42,561 nucleotides of DNA from Cryobacterium sp. GTDB taxonomy: Bacteria > Actinomycetota > Actinomycetes > Actinomycetales > Microbacteriaceae. The stretch is taken from positions 1-42,561 of the forward strand of contig JAHBSS010000012.1 in the NCBI GenBank assembly GCA_019639015.1, in the 5' to 3' direction. This document shows positions 24,416 through 33,716 of this stretch, one piece after another (positions within the stretch are counted from its first letter, which is position 1; each line of letters opens with the position of its first letter). A program made the translations under genes and the position numbers. The notes under the pieces were generated by a model that searched no databases, had not been told where the DNA came from, and was given only the letters and a program-made list of their open reading frames with translations.

Positions 24416-25383
24416 ACTGACTGCCTGTCAGTTGGTGGGGGCGTCTCTAACAAGACTTGACTGATTACGCTATTCGCACTCACACCGTCAAACTCAGATT
24501 CGGGATCAAGAATGAGCCTGTGCGCTAACACGGGTTCCGCTAAGACTTTTACATCATCCGGGATCACGTAGTGGCGGCCACTAGCAGCTGCGAGGGTCTT
24601 TGACGTGCTCACCAACGCTATTGCCGCGCGGACACTCGCTCCTAGGCGAACTTCTTCTGAATTCCGAGTCGCATCGATAAGTCTGGAAACATAATCGTTT
24701 ATTGATGGATCAACGTGCACCGTCCGCGACAAGTTTGCTAGTTCAAGAATTCTGCTCGCTTCGACAACTGGTTCAAGCACAACTTCCTTTGGTTTTGTGC
24801 CCGTCTCTTGCAAGATTCGAAGCGTTGACGCGTGGTCCGGATAGCCGATGGAGGCTTTCATAATGAACCGGTCTAGTTGCGCTTCGGGAAGCCGGTAAGT
24901 TCCAGCTTGTTCAATTGGATTCTGGGTTGCAATAACCATAAATGGACTTGGCACGTTGTGAGTGATCCCGTCTACGGTTACTCGACCTTCCTCCATTACT
25001 TCCAATAGAGCCGCTTGAGTTTTTGGACTCGCTCGGTTGATCTCATCTGCCAACACGATGTTCGCGAACACTGGACCTGGGTGGAACTCGAATGCCTTGC
25101 TATTTTGGTCATAAATGCTCACACCGGTAATGTCTCCAGGCAACAGATCGGGAGTGAATTGAATCCTGGTTGAAGTGCCGTCAACGCTTTGAGCAATTGC
25201 TCTTGCGAGGGATGTTTTACCTGTTCCTGGAACATCCTCAAGCAGCAGATGCCCTTGACTCAAGAAAGCGGTTAGCGCCAACTTCACTACGAAGGTTTTG
25301 CCTAACAAGACCTTCTCACCACTTGCCACTAGTAGCTCAAAAGTCTCGGCAAACTCTGCCGCTTCCGCTGGGGTCATAGTCAT
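24412..25383 (-). CDS. MoxR-family AAA+ ATPase
   Basis: This is a 323-aa chaperone-like AAA+ ATPase. Walker A is EDVPGTGKTSLARA (near residue 50), Walker B and the adjoining loop read NIVLADEINRASPKTQAALL, and sensor 1 is in FMVIATQNPIEQAGTYRLPEA written here as two adjoining blocks, FMVIATQNPIEQ and AGTYRLPEAQLDRF. The C-terminal lid domain follows. The frame opens at a TTG 33 bp further upstream, but the ATG at 25383 has AAGGAA about 9 nt before it and fits the family N-terminus. It lies 48 bp after the giant surface protein gene and is coupled to DUF58. MoxR proteins typically mature or assemble partner complexes; the surface protein and DUF58 are natural candidates. Confidence 0.93.
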   Translation of the reverse strand: MTMTPAEAAEFAETFELLVASGEKVLLGKTFVVKLALTAFLSQGHLLLEDVPGTGKTSLARAIAQSVDGTSTRIQFTPDLLPGDITGVSIYDQNSKAFEFHPGPVFANIVLADEINRASPKTQAALLEVMEEGRVTVDGITHNVPSPFMVIATQNPIEQAGTYRLPEAQLDRFIMKASIGYPDHASTLRILQETGTKPKEVVLEPVVEASRILELANLSRTVHVDPSINDYVSRLIDATRNSEEVRLGASVRAAIALVSTSKTLAAASGRHYVIPDDVKVLAEPVLAHRLILDPESEFDGVSANSVISQVLLETPPPTDRQSV

Positions 25384-25431
25384 GGTTTCATTTTCCTTCG
25401 ATTTTGAATCGGGCAACTTTCTTTCGCAGCT

Positions 25432-28400
25432 TCAAGGAGTGCAAACATATTGGGCATAAAGGGGGTCATCATATGGGTTACCGGGATGATCGGGCGCCCC
25501 GCTTCCAAAATCAACAGTTGCTCGAACTCGCACAGTAACAACGCTCACGCCCGGAATGAACGGATCAGGAACCGTTGCTGACGCGCCAAATGCTGTGTAC
25601 CCGGTGCCATTGTCGAATGAGTACAAATAGCTGTAACTAGGATTGCCGCCGTTTACCGGGTGGTCTGTCGTTACATCACTTGCAATTACGCAACTTAGAA
25701 CAATCGCTCTGGCATTGACCGGTGTGAGGGTCAAGGGATCGGATGCTTCGCCACAGAACAATCCTTGAACATCCCGACAACCTCGGAATAATACAGTTTG
25801 CAGATTTCCGTAAACCGAAGAATTAGCGATTGAGGTCAGGTAATCGCCGTTGGCGACATCGGCCCATGTCGCTCCACCGTCAATGGAGAATTGATATTTT
25901 GCGGCTGTTAATGTCGCCACACTCAAGTCGTTGCCGACCCTGATGTCCCATTGACCCGAGTCTCGAGGCTGAAGCGAAATCGAGCCAGAGGCTTTACCGG
26001 GTTGCCGCATGGTCAGGATTTCACCACTTGAAGTCGGAGTGCAGTAGTACCCGTTGTCGGCGTACACGACATATTTGTAAGTTTGTTGATCAGCAACCGT
26101 CGTGTCGGTCCAAGTTAGAGCCGCACCGAGATCTCCAGTGATTCCCGGTGAAGGTACAGCGCAAGTCGTCGGTATCGGGTCGGTGGACAAGAAGCGGTCG
26201 ACCGAGTATCTGACACTAGGAGCACCCTTTGGGTTACTTGCTCCCCAATTCAGTTGGATGTGACCTTGCGAATTCACGACAACTCCCGTCACCCCACCGG
26301 TTACGGTAGTCGGAGGTCCAATTGCGTTAAACGGAACGGGAGGGTTACGAAGCCAGTTTTGTTCGCTCGTTACTTGGGCACTGTTCTTGGCATAAACGAT
26401 CACTTGGTATGTGTTACCAGGGACTAGTTCGCCGCCACTGTTATCGAAACTCAAATTGGACACAGTTGCCGGAACAAGTCTCGTCAAATCAACACCCGAC
26501 CCTGTAATCCTGACTGTATATCCAGTAATCGGAGTTCCGGGAACCGGATCTGCAACCGGATCCCAATCAATTTCAACTGCCCCGCCGGTTGGCGTAGCAT
26601 TCGTGGGTGTCGCGGTGATCGAAGCTGGCGCGCCAGGCATTACGTCAGACCAAACCGGGAAACCGACTCTTGCAGATTCAGATGGTCCGATCGAGTTGAT
26701 TGCAACAACACTCACTCTCACCTGATTCGATGGACCATTTCCCGGAGTAGGGATTGTGCAGCCATTTGTAACAGCACACTTGGTAGTTCCAAACACTTCG
26801 CCGGTATCTACCCGAGTTGCTGTGACTTCGTAACCGGTAATTGGCGAATTATTCGCTGGCCCAGGATTCCAAGCAATCTGCAGAGCACCGTTACTGAATG
26901 ACACGACTCGAACTGCGGTGACGGGATCGGGAACGTCTTGAATTTGAAGGGTAACCGATCCCCAAACAAACCGATCGGGGTCTTTTGTTGAATCAGAAAC
27001 TTCGTATTGAATCGAAATGTCTTGAGGGTTCGCATCTGCAGAAACAGTTACGTTGAGTTTTCGAAGGTCGGCGCTTGGAATGACCGAAACCCCGGCTGGT
27101 AGTGAATCGCCGTCGACCCCTCGAACTGCAATAACGCTAAGTGGCAAACCTGGAAACGGGTTTGTCGCATCGTCATTGGCTAATACATCAACAGTTGTTG
27201 ATTTACCGCGTGGGGTAACAAAAATATCTGCAGCGGGAACAGCCAAAGGTTTTGTTGAAGCAACCACATTGAGTTGGATTGTTCCAGCTCTACCCTCGGA
27301 AAGATCATCGCGAACTCCAAGAATTAGCGAAGTCTTGGTTCCCTTTCGAGCATCAGGGTTTGCCTTTATTGTCAAGGACTGTCCGGTTACGGTGAAGCTG
27401 AATCCTTCTGGCAATGGGTTCAATACCGTGTAGGCAAGCTCATCGATGTCATCGGGGTACGGGTAGTTTGTGAGTTTCAGAAGATCAATTTGCTTCTCTT
27501 GATTCGGTTCAAAGTCAATGACTGCTCCGTTGAAAATTGGAGGCTGGTTTTCTCTCGGGGTTACGTTTATGGGGAGCACGAGAATCGCCTTTCGACCGTT
27601 GGGGTCGCTCGAGCTCGAGCCATCTGTAACCTCAAAAGAAATTGATGCTGGACCGAAGTATTTGTCAGAAGATCGAAACTTCAGGGTCTGCGAATCCACG
27701 ACAAGGCTGCTGCCGTCTGAATGGGTTGCACGAACGAGGTTTGGATCAGTGAGCCTCACTTGCTTGCCGCCGATGGCGATGACGTAATCGTTTAAGGGAA
27801 TCGTCAACGTCGACTCACTAGCGACCGTCAAGGTTCGCGCTTTCCTGTTAATTTGAGGAAGCGCGTCATCAAAACCTGGCACCCAAATGAATGCGATTGC
27901 CGAAATCGATTCGTCGTTTGGGTTAGCAACTCTAAACGGGATGATTTGACGTTTGTTCTGCACGGTAACGTTGATTCGGCCGTTTTCAACAAGCACGGCT
28001 GAATTCTTAAACTGCTCAAGCAGTGAGACTTTGAGGCTGCTAACGGATCCATCCGCAAAAAACGCGTTCGCGAGCACGTTTACATCGATTGAGTTTCTGC
28101 CCAATACGTCCGTGAGGGAAAGAATTGTGTCACTAACGATCGGCGTAGCAGGTGGAGCGTTCGGATCAACATTTATTGTCACAAACGAAGAACTTGATCC
28201 CCCAACTGAATTCTCGATCGTGTAAATAAGGCCGTACTGCCCGGCTACCGCAGGGGGTGAGGCGCTCACCGTCTTCCCATCGGTTGTTGCTTTAACATTC
28301 GGGTCGTTTGTCGGTTCAACCGACACAACCGAGAGAGGATTCCCATCAGGATCCGAATCATTCGCTAACACTTGGATTGTCACAGTTCCACCCGGACGGA

Positions 28401-31338
28401 TCGAGACCTCGTCGGGAATCGCGATCGGGTTTCGAGCTTCCTGACCTTTTGGTGCGATTCCGATCCGCACAGTCCCTGTAGCTCTCGCACCCAGATCGTC
28501 TATAACGGTGTAGTTGAACTCGTCTGTGCCGGCTGAATAGGCTCCAGCTTCGTAGATGAAACTGTCAGTTCCCGAAATAGTCACGGAACCCTTTTCGGGA
28601 TTAGTCTCCTGACCTATCAATTGAACTGAGTCACCGTCAGGGTCAATTCCGGTGAGCGGAATTCGAATCGTCACCGTTTGACCCGCGAGCACTCTACCGA
28701 TCACAACGTTCGGAGTTGGGGCTCTATTTGTAGCGTCCGACTTCTCTCTAACAGATATGTGAACTTCGCCTTGAGCAGATTGCCCGTCTGGACCGCTAAC
28801 TGTGTACGTTGCGCTGAAATCACCGGGAGTCTGGGGAGCCAAATATCGCAATACATTTCCGGAAGCAAACAACAGCCCTGAATCCGATTTCGAGTTAGTT
28901 ATGAGCTGCGGATTCAAACTCAAAGGTTCACCATCAGGTTGAATATCGTTCGCGAGGACCGGAATGTCTATCGCAGCTCCAACCCGAGCGAAAACCGTGT
29001 CGTCATTTGCGACGGGGGGTTGTAACTTAGCGGGCCTCGGTATTTCAACTACCGTTATGACGCCATCAGCAGTTGCGAGTCCGTTAGTGACCTGATATCT
29101 GAAACTAACAGGACCGTTTTCTTGAGGTTTGGTTAGTGTGACTCGAATCGCGTGTTGATCCAACACTTGAGCTTGTAGACCCGCGTTCGGGTTTATTCCC
29201 GAAACACTACTAACAAGTAACACCCCACCAGCGGGGTCGAAATCCGTTGCGGCAACATCTACGGTTTGCGAACTCAACGTCTTAATGAACACGGTCTTTG
29301 GAACTGTTATTGGCTTCGAATTGACGTCTGGAGGAGATGCCACATCGATCCGCACCGTTCCAGTAACGGTTTGGCTTCCATCTGACACGACATATTCCAC
29401 GAAATACGTTCGAACTTGTGAACTCGAAAACACAATCGTGCCCGCAGCCAAGTTGGGCACTATTTCGGCTCCAGTACGAGTCGACACACTTGTCAATCGA
29501 ACCTGACCGGTTCCGCCTTTGACGTAACGTAGCGGTTGAACTGTGAGATTTTGACCCACATAGGTTTGAACCACAAACGGTTCGGTGATGATGGGAACTT
29601 CTCCGGGAGCGCTCACCGTGAACGTGACGCTTCCCGTTCCAATTTCTCGACCGTCTGTCACTGACATGACAACTGATCTTGATGCGCTTGCTGCTCCACC
29701 CTCACTAAACACAACCGTTCCCTGAGGTTGGAAACTTACGGTATCGGGTGCGGTTGTTGAGGCGCCCGAAAGGTAGATCGAATCACCTTCTGGATCGACC
29801 CAATCCCCCAATACTGATACGGTTGCTCGGCCTCCGGCAGCGATAGGCACATTCTGTCTTCGAACCTGCACTGGAGCAGAATTTTCCGTAGGTTGCTTAA
29901 CAGTGACCGTTACGGTTGCGCCCGATTCTCCCCCTCTACCGTCTGTAATCGAATAGTTGAAACTGAAACTTCCGCTGGCTCCGGGATCGAGTGTTAGCTG
30001 AACTTGCTGTGCATTATTGACTATCTCAAGGGTGCCGAAGGTATCTGAAATCGAAGACACTTTCGAGACCACAAGCACATCCCCGTTGGGATCAAAATCG
30101 TTTAGCAGAACCGGAAACAGTGTGCCTCTCCCTGGCCGAGCGCCGAACTTATCGTCGACTGCTACCGGCTTAACCTGCACCTTCTCAAACTGTGGCGGAG
30201 TGTTCTGATCATCCGATTGCACGAATTGCTGCTCTTCCTCTGCAGCCTTTAACTCATTCCAGTTGTCGATTAGCTGCCCATTTGACTGCACAGCCCAAAC
30301 GCCCCCTCCGCGTGGGTCATTCAAAACAACTTGTTGAGAGTTTGACAAGAAGGAAAGCCTTGCAGCGCCTAATGGCATCTGATCGAGATTCATCTCAATG
30401 GCGACGGATCCAGAACACTTCCTCCACGCGGTTCCATCGCTCCAAGCCGCGTAACTACAATTCCTCGTGACGAATGGAGCTACAGGATTTCCTGATCTGC
30501 CATTTTCAACTTGCGTCACTCCGTCTTGGGTTACTTGAAGCAACCCTCCCCCGAACGAAACAAGCACTTGTCCATCGGCAACTGAGGGAGTTTGAAGCTG
30601 GATGGCGGCTCCTCCGGTAATGAAGCCAGACAGGTCAATCAACTTTCCGTTGAGCGATAAAGTTCGACTCGTGCTGTCGAGTACGGCCCATTGATCGCCC
30701 GCTTGAGTGACTTGGAATTCACTAAGAGGCGAACCGAGTTTCAATACTTCGGTCTTGGGTTGCGGCTGCACTGCACTGGCATCTAATCGATAGACGAGTC
30801 CGGCGGGTTGAGAATATGCAACAAGTTGCCCGGTCGGGCCAACCGCAAACACCGAGTCGTCACCAAGGCTGAATGTTGCAGGTGATTCGGGATTGAAATG
30901 CTTAAAATCGGCAACCGGGACAATCCAGACTTGCCCGTCTCCGTCGGTGACTACGACGTTTCCGCCCGCGACAAATAGTCCTGGGTTTCTCGTTGGCATT
31001 GGCACCGAATCAAGAACGGTTGACGTTGCCGGATCGATGATGTCGGTCTTTCCATTTCCCATGTCGAAACGCAGAACTGTGGCCCCGTTTTGCACAACTT
31101 TGTACTCATTTCCGTCTCCACGAACAACGGAATTCAACTCCATGATTTGAGTGTTTGCGCGGCCGATCAGTTGGCTATCCCCATTCGATACCCAAACGGA
31201 GGCATCATTTAGATCAAGCTTCTGCGCAGGATAACCAGTTGAAAGAAATGCCGCTGTTGAAATGGCTACACCAATCGCGGCGATCGAGGCGAGCGTTGCC
31301 GCGAGTGACCGATTCGACTTGAGCCAAGTTAGAAACAT
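25432..31338 (-). CDS. Giant membrane-anchored surface protein: propeller-like head, about 11 Ig-like repeats, three Fn3 domains
   Basis: From the chosen start the protein has 1968 aa. A short basic N-terminus (MFLTWLKSNRS) precedes one membrane anchor (about 12-34), so the rest is outside the cell. Residues about 40-380 contain WD/NHL-like short repeats (VWVSNGDSQL, VWIVPVADF), suggesting a beta-propeller. Eleven cadherin/Ig-like repeats follow, recognisable by DFDPNGD, DWVDPEGD, NDIQPDGE, GIDPDGD and NDSDPDGN calcium-site-like turns. Three Fn3 domains come next (PITGYEV, PITGYTV, RYSVDRF) and then a Cys-containing tail. No LPXTG motif is visible. ATG 31338 lies 4 bp after the kinase stop, with GGTGG 8 nt upstream; ATG 31356 is an alternative that overlaps the kinase gene. 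Possible roles are adhesion or cell-wall scaffolding. Confidence 0.88.
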   Translation of the reverse strand: MFLTWLKSNRSLAATLASIAAIGVAISTAAFLSTGYPAQKLDLNDASVWVSNGDSQLIGRANTQIMELNSVVRGDGNEYKVVQNGATVLRFDMGNGKTDIIDPATSTVLDSVPMPTRNPGLFVAGGNVVVTDGDGQVWIVPVADFKHFNPESPATFSLGDDSVFAVGPTGQLVAYSQPAGLVYRLDASAVQPQPKTEVLKLGSPLSEFQVTQAGDQWAVLDSTSRTLSLNGKLIDLSGFITGGAAIQLQTPSVADGQVLVSFGGGLLQVTQDGVTQVENGRSGNPVAPFVTRNCSYAAWSDGTAWRKCSGSVAIEMNLDQMPLGAARLSFLSNSQQVVLNDPRGGGVWAVQSNGQLIDNWNELKAAEEEQQFVQSDDQNTPPQFEKVQVKPVAVDDKFGARPGRGTLFPVLLNDFDPNGDVLVVSKVSSISDTFGTLEIVNNAQQVQLTLDPGASGSFSFNYSITDGRGGESGATVTVTVKQPTENSAPVQVRRQNVPIAAGGRATVSVLGDWVDPEGDSIYLSGASTTAPDTVSFQPQGTVVFSEGGAASASRSVVMSVTDGREIGTGSVTFTVSAPGEVPIITEPFVVQTYVGQNLTVQPLRYVKGGTGQVRLTSVSTRTGAEIVPNLAAGTIVFSSSQVRTYFVEYVVSDGSQTVTGTVRIDVASPPDVNSKPITVPKTVFIKTLSSQTVDVAATDFDPAGGVLLVSSVSGINPNAGLQAQVLDQHAIRVTLTKPQENGPVSFRYQVTNGLATADGVITVVEIPRPAKLQPPVANDDTVFARVGAAIDIPVLANDIQPDGEPLSLNPQLITNSKSDSGLLFASGNVLRYLAPQTPGDFSATYTVSGPDGQSAQGEVHISVREKSDATNRAPTPNVVIGRVLAGQTVTIRIPLTGIDPDGDSVQLIGQETNPEKGSVTISGTDSFIYEAGAYSAGTDEFNYTVIDDLGARATGTVRIGIAPKGQEARNPIAIPDEVSIRPGGTVTIQVLANDSDPDGNPLSVVSVEPTNDPNVKATTDGKTVSASPPAVAGQYGLIYTIENSVGGSSSSFVTINVDPNAPPATPIVSDTILSLTDVLGRNSIDVNVLANAFFADGSVSSLKVSLLEQFKNSAVLVENGRINVTVQNKRQIIPFRVANPNDESISAIAFIWVPGFDDALPQINRKARTLTVASESTLTIPLNDYVIAIGGKQVRLTDPNLVRATHSDGSSLVVDSQTLKFRSSDKYFGPASISFEVTDGSSSSDPNGRKAILVLPINVTPRENQPPIFNGAVIDFEPNQEKQIDLLKLTNYPYPDDIDELAYTVLNPLPEGFSFTVTGQSLTIKANPDARKGTKTSLILGVRDDLSEGRAGTIQLNVVASTKPLAVPAADIFVTPRGKSTTVDVLANDDATNPFPGLPLSVIAVRGVDGDSLPAGVSVIPSADLRKLNVTVSADANPQDISIQYEVSDSTKDPDRFVWGSVTLQIQDVPDPVTAVRVVSFSNGALQIAWNPGPANNSPITGYEVTATRVDTGEVFGTTKCAVTNGCTIPTPGNGPSNQVRVSVVAINSIGPSESARVGFPVWSDVMPGAPASITATPTNATPTGGAVEIDWDPVADPVPGTPITGYTVRITGSGVDLTRLVPATVSNLSFDNSGGELVPGNTYQVIVYAKNSAQVTSEQNWLRNPPVPFNAIGPPTTVTGGVTGVVVNSQGHIQLNWGASNPKGAPSVRYSVDRFLSTDPIPTTCAVPSPGITGDLGAALTWTDTTVADQQTYKYVVYADNGYYCTPTSSGEILTMRQPGKASGSISLQPRDSGQWDIRVGNDLSVATLTAAKYQFSIDGGATWADVANGDYLTSIANSSVYGNLQTVLFRGCRDVQGLFCGEASDPLTLTPVNARAIVLSCVIASDVTTDHPVNGGNPSYSYLYSFDNGTGYTAFGASATVPDPFIPGVSVVTVRVRATVDFGSGAPDHPGNPYDDPLYAQYVCTP

Positions 31339-31342
31339 CGGG

Positions 31343-32770
31343 CTAACCACCGTCATCCGCGCATTTTTGATCGCTTGGCTCCCCAAGAGCGCCTTGACGA
31401 TTGACCCTAATCGTGATGCAAACACGCTCTCCCGGTCTAGTACCCACCGAAAACGTAGTCGCCTGTTGAACGCTATTCGCGGAACCCGAACTCGAGGAGA
31501 TTTGGTAACTGTCTCCCGGAAGCACCCCGGGATCAACCCAACTGAACTCCACAGAGCCTTTGCTCGCCGTCGCAGAAATCTCGGTCACTCTTGGTATCTG
31601 TGTTGCAGCGGACCTAATGAGTACAGAAAGCGCAACTACTCCAAGTGAAAGCACAAGCACTGCGCAAGCAATTAGTAGCCATGCGACAGCTCCGAATGCT
31701 CGACCGCTACTCGATTTTCCTATTAGAGGAGCCTTTTGGCCGTCGGCTGTTTCTCGAACGAGTGTTCCTATCCCTTCATATCCAGGAGTCGGCTTCACTC
31801 GCCTTCGTTTTGACCGACCGCCGACACTGTGACTTGCCGACGGAAACGACTTCACCCTAGTTCGATCTTCTAATTCGGAAATTGATGCTGTTGCCCACTC
31901 GTTAGTCGCCAAATCGATGGGAGTTTGCTGGAGACCCATTGACGCTTCGATGGATTGCAATTGTCGAATCACTTCGAGGACGCTATCTGGTCGTTCTGAG
32001 GGCCTCTTCGACATGCACTTGTGTAGTAGTCGCTCGAGTCGATCTGGCACGTCACTACGACCGATTGGCTGGACCCTTGAACGGTTGATTCTAGAAATCA
32101 GATCCGTTGAACTATTGGATTGTCCCGGGATTTCAAATGGAGACCTTCCAGCAAGCAAAGAATAAATTGTCGCACCCAGAGACCAAACTTCTGAGGCGAT
32201 TGTCCCCGAGGTTTCATCCATTAGTACTTCTGGAGCGGACCAAGGAATCGACATTCCAACTGCTTCGATGTGCCCAGCTTCTGAGAGAGTTGCTGCGATC
32301 CCGAAATCGGATAGTACCGGGTGCCCGTAAGCTGTGAGCAGTATGTTCGATGGCTTTATGTCGCGGTGAAGCACACCCTGTCGATGGGCTGTTTCTATTG
32401 CGCTGCCGATTCGTATTGCGATTTGTAGCACTTCCGGGACCGGGATGCGTTCCCTTCGATAACGTTCGCTAAGAGTCGGAGAGCACAACTCCATTACCAA
32501 GAACGGTCGGCCGTCAGCGCAAACTCCTGCTTGGTGCACCGTGAGTATCGACGGATGTGAACTCAATTGCGCCATCAAGTTTGCTTCAGCTTGAAACATT
32601 TGACGCACTTGGTCGTCAACGATTTCGCTAAGCATTACCTTTACTGCCACTTTTCGGCGAGGCATATTTTGTTCGTACAGAAACACGTCGGCGAAACCGC
32701 CTGACCCAAGAACGTGGACGTGCGTGAATCCGGGCAGGACGGGCGGTTGCGATGGCAAACGTCTGCTCAT
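31343..32770 (-). CDS. Transmembrane Ser/Thr protein kinase with one extracellular Fn3-like domain
   Basis: This is a 475-aa Hanks-type kinase. The catalytic domain spans about 15-275: glycine loop GSGGFADVF, ATP-binding K44 in VAVKVM, HRDIKPSN (135-142), DFG (155-157) and APE in WSAPE. The helix-F aspartate is replaced by glutamate (ASEVWSLG, E194). A basic juxtamembrane linker precedes one membrane segment at about 360-386. The outside part (about 392-475) is a single Fn3-like sandwich with a Cys pair (CITI, QKC) rather than PASTA repeats. The frame begins at a TTG 15 bp further upstream, but the ATG at 32770 has GAGGGGG 4 nt before it. It is followed by the giant protein, which also ends in Fn3 domains. 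Confidence 0.92.
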   Translation of the reverse strand: MSRRLPSQPPVLPGFTHVHVLGSGGFADVFLYEQNMPRRKVAVKVMLSEIVDDQVRQMFQAEANLMAQLSSHPSILTVHQAGVCADGRPFLVMELCSPTLSERYRRERIPVPEVLQIAIRIGSAIETAHRQGVLHRDIKPSNILLTAYGHPVLSDFGIAATLSEAGHIEAVGMSIPWSAPEVLMDETSGTIASEVWSLGATIYSLLAGRSPFEIPGQSNSSTDLISRINRSRVQPIGRSDVPDRLERLLHKCMSKRPSERPDSVLEVIRQLQSIEASMGLQQTPIDLATNEWATASISELEDRTRVKSFPSASHSVGGRSKRRRVKPTPGYEGIGTLVRETADGQKAPLIGKSSSGRAFGAVAWLLIACAVLVLSLGVVALSVLIRSAATQIPRVTEISATASKGSVEFSWVDPGVLPGDSYQISSSSGSANSVQQATTFSVGTRPGERVCITIRVNRQGALGEPSDQKCADDGG

Positions 32771-32832
32771 ACCGCCCCCTCGCAATTACCTAAGAGCAGA
32801 TCTTTCGATTTGCCACTTTTGCCCAGTGAACC

Positions 32833-32853
32833 AAGTTTAGAAGCTCCAAACTT
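32833..32853. promoter_or_regulatory. Inverted repeat upstream of the kinase gene
   Basis: AAGTTTAG, AAGCT loop, CCAAACTT: an 8-bp stem including one wobble pair. It lies 63 bp before the kinase ATG, in the only sizeable gap (169 bp) inside the upper part of the locus. It could be an operator or leader structure for an internal promoter. Confidence 0.3.
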
Positions 32854-32895
32854 CAACTCAACAAAGTGTGACTTGCTTCCCAGCTAGAATCGTCT

Positions 32896-32911
32896 ACCCC
32901 ATTTCGGGGGT
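32896..32911 (-). terminator. GC hairpin downstream of the PP2C gene
   Basis: ACCCC, 6-nt loop, GGGGT, starting about 28 bp after the PP2C stop. Without a U tract it may only attenuate read-through into the kinase gene. Together with the inverted repeat at 32833 it suggests that the kinase gene begins a separate transcript. Confidence 0.3.
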
Positions 32912-32939
32912 GGCTTAGCGTCATTGTTGAACTTTCGGG

Positions 32940-33716
32940 TTAGACGACATCGACGACGATCGCGGTTATGTTATCCCTGCCACCAGCCTCGATTGCCTCA
33001 TGGATTAATCCTTCCGTGGCCGCGCCGGGCTCGTGGCTTCGATTCAGATGCTTTCGTATTTGGTCGTTCGAAAGCTCTTTTGTCAAGCCATCGGAACAAA
33101 TCAAGAGCCTTGAGCCGACCTCGACTGGAACGAGCCAAAAGTCGGGCAGCGGTTCACTATTAAAGCCAACCGCCCTCGTAACTACGTTGCTGTCCGGATG
33201 ATTTTCGGCATCTTCCGCTTTAAGCATTCCGGCAGAAACCATTTCTTGAACAATCGAATGATCTACCGTTACTTGTCGGAGTCCCTGCGCGTTTTGAAAA
33301 TACATTCTCGAATCTCCGACGTTGAACACCGCCCAGAACGCCAACCCGCCTGAAACGACTAGCGCCGCTCCGGTCACGGTAGTTCCTACCCCAAGATGCT
33401 CTTCGTCAAGAGCCTGACCAATGTCAACGGTCGCTGCTCTCAATGCTCCAAGTAGTTCGATTGGCTCAACGATCGGCCTAGAAGTTAGCTCTTCGAGTCT
33501 TCGCACCACAGCATCGCTCGCTACTTCACCGGCAGCATGGCCACCCATACCGTCTGCGACGGCGAAAATTGGAGGTTTAGCAAGGAAGCTATCTTCGTTA
33601 TGAGACCGCTTTCGTCCGGTATCAGTTATTGCCCCCCACGAAAGACTAATTCCTGGCAATTTTGTACCGGGCAACTTCACCTTGGCTTTACCAACTCTTG
33701 CGCCAATTGCGGTCAT
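32940..33716 (-). CDS. PP2C-family Ser/Thr protein phosphatase
   Basis: This 258-aa cytosolic phosphatase is the expected counterpart of the kinase. Metal and phosphate motifs are all present in order: ITDTGRKRSHNEDSF (about 30-44), VADGMGGHAAGEVAS, GTTVTGAAL, FNVGDSRMY, DHSIVQEMVSAG, LICSDGLT and GGRDNITAIVV. It has no membrane segment, unlike PstP of mycobacteria, which carries a transmembrane tail. Its ATG overlaps the FHA gene stop by 4 bp. The order FHA-PP2C-kinase matches a reversible threonine phosphorylation module. Confidence 0.94.
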   Translation of the reverse strand: MTAIGARVGKAKVKLPGTKLPGISLSWGAITDTGRKRSHNEDSFLAKPPIFAVADGMGGHAAGEVASDAVVRRLEELTSRPIVEPIELLGALRAATVDIGQALDEEHLGVGTTVTGAALVVSGGLAFWAVFNVGDSRMYFQNAQGLRQVTVDHSIVQEMVSAGMLKAEDAENHPDSNVVTRAVGFNSEPLPDFWLVPVEVGSRLLICSDGLTKELSNDQIRKHLNRSHEPGAATEGLIHEAIEAGGRDNITAIVVDVV

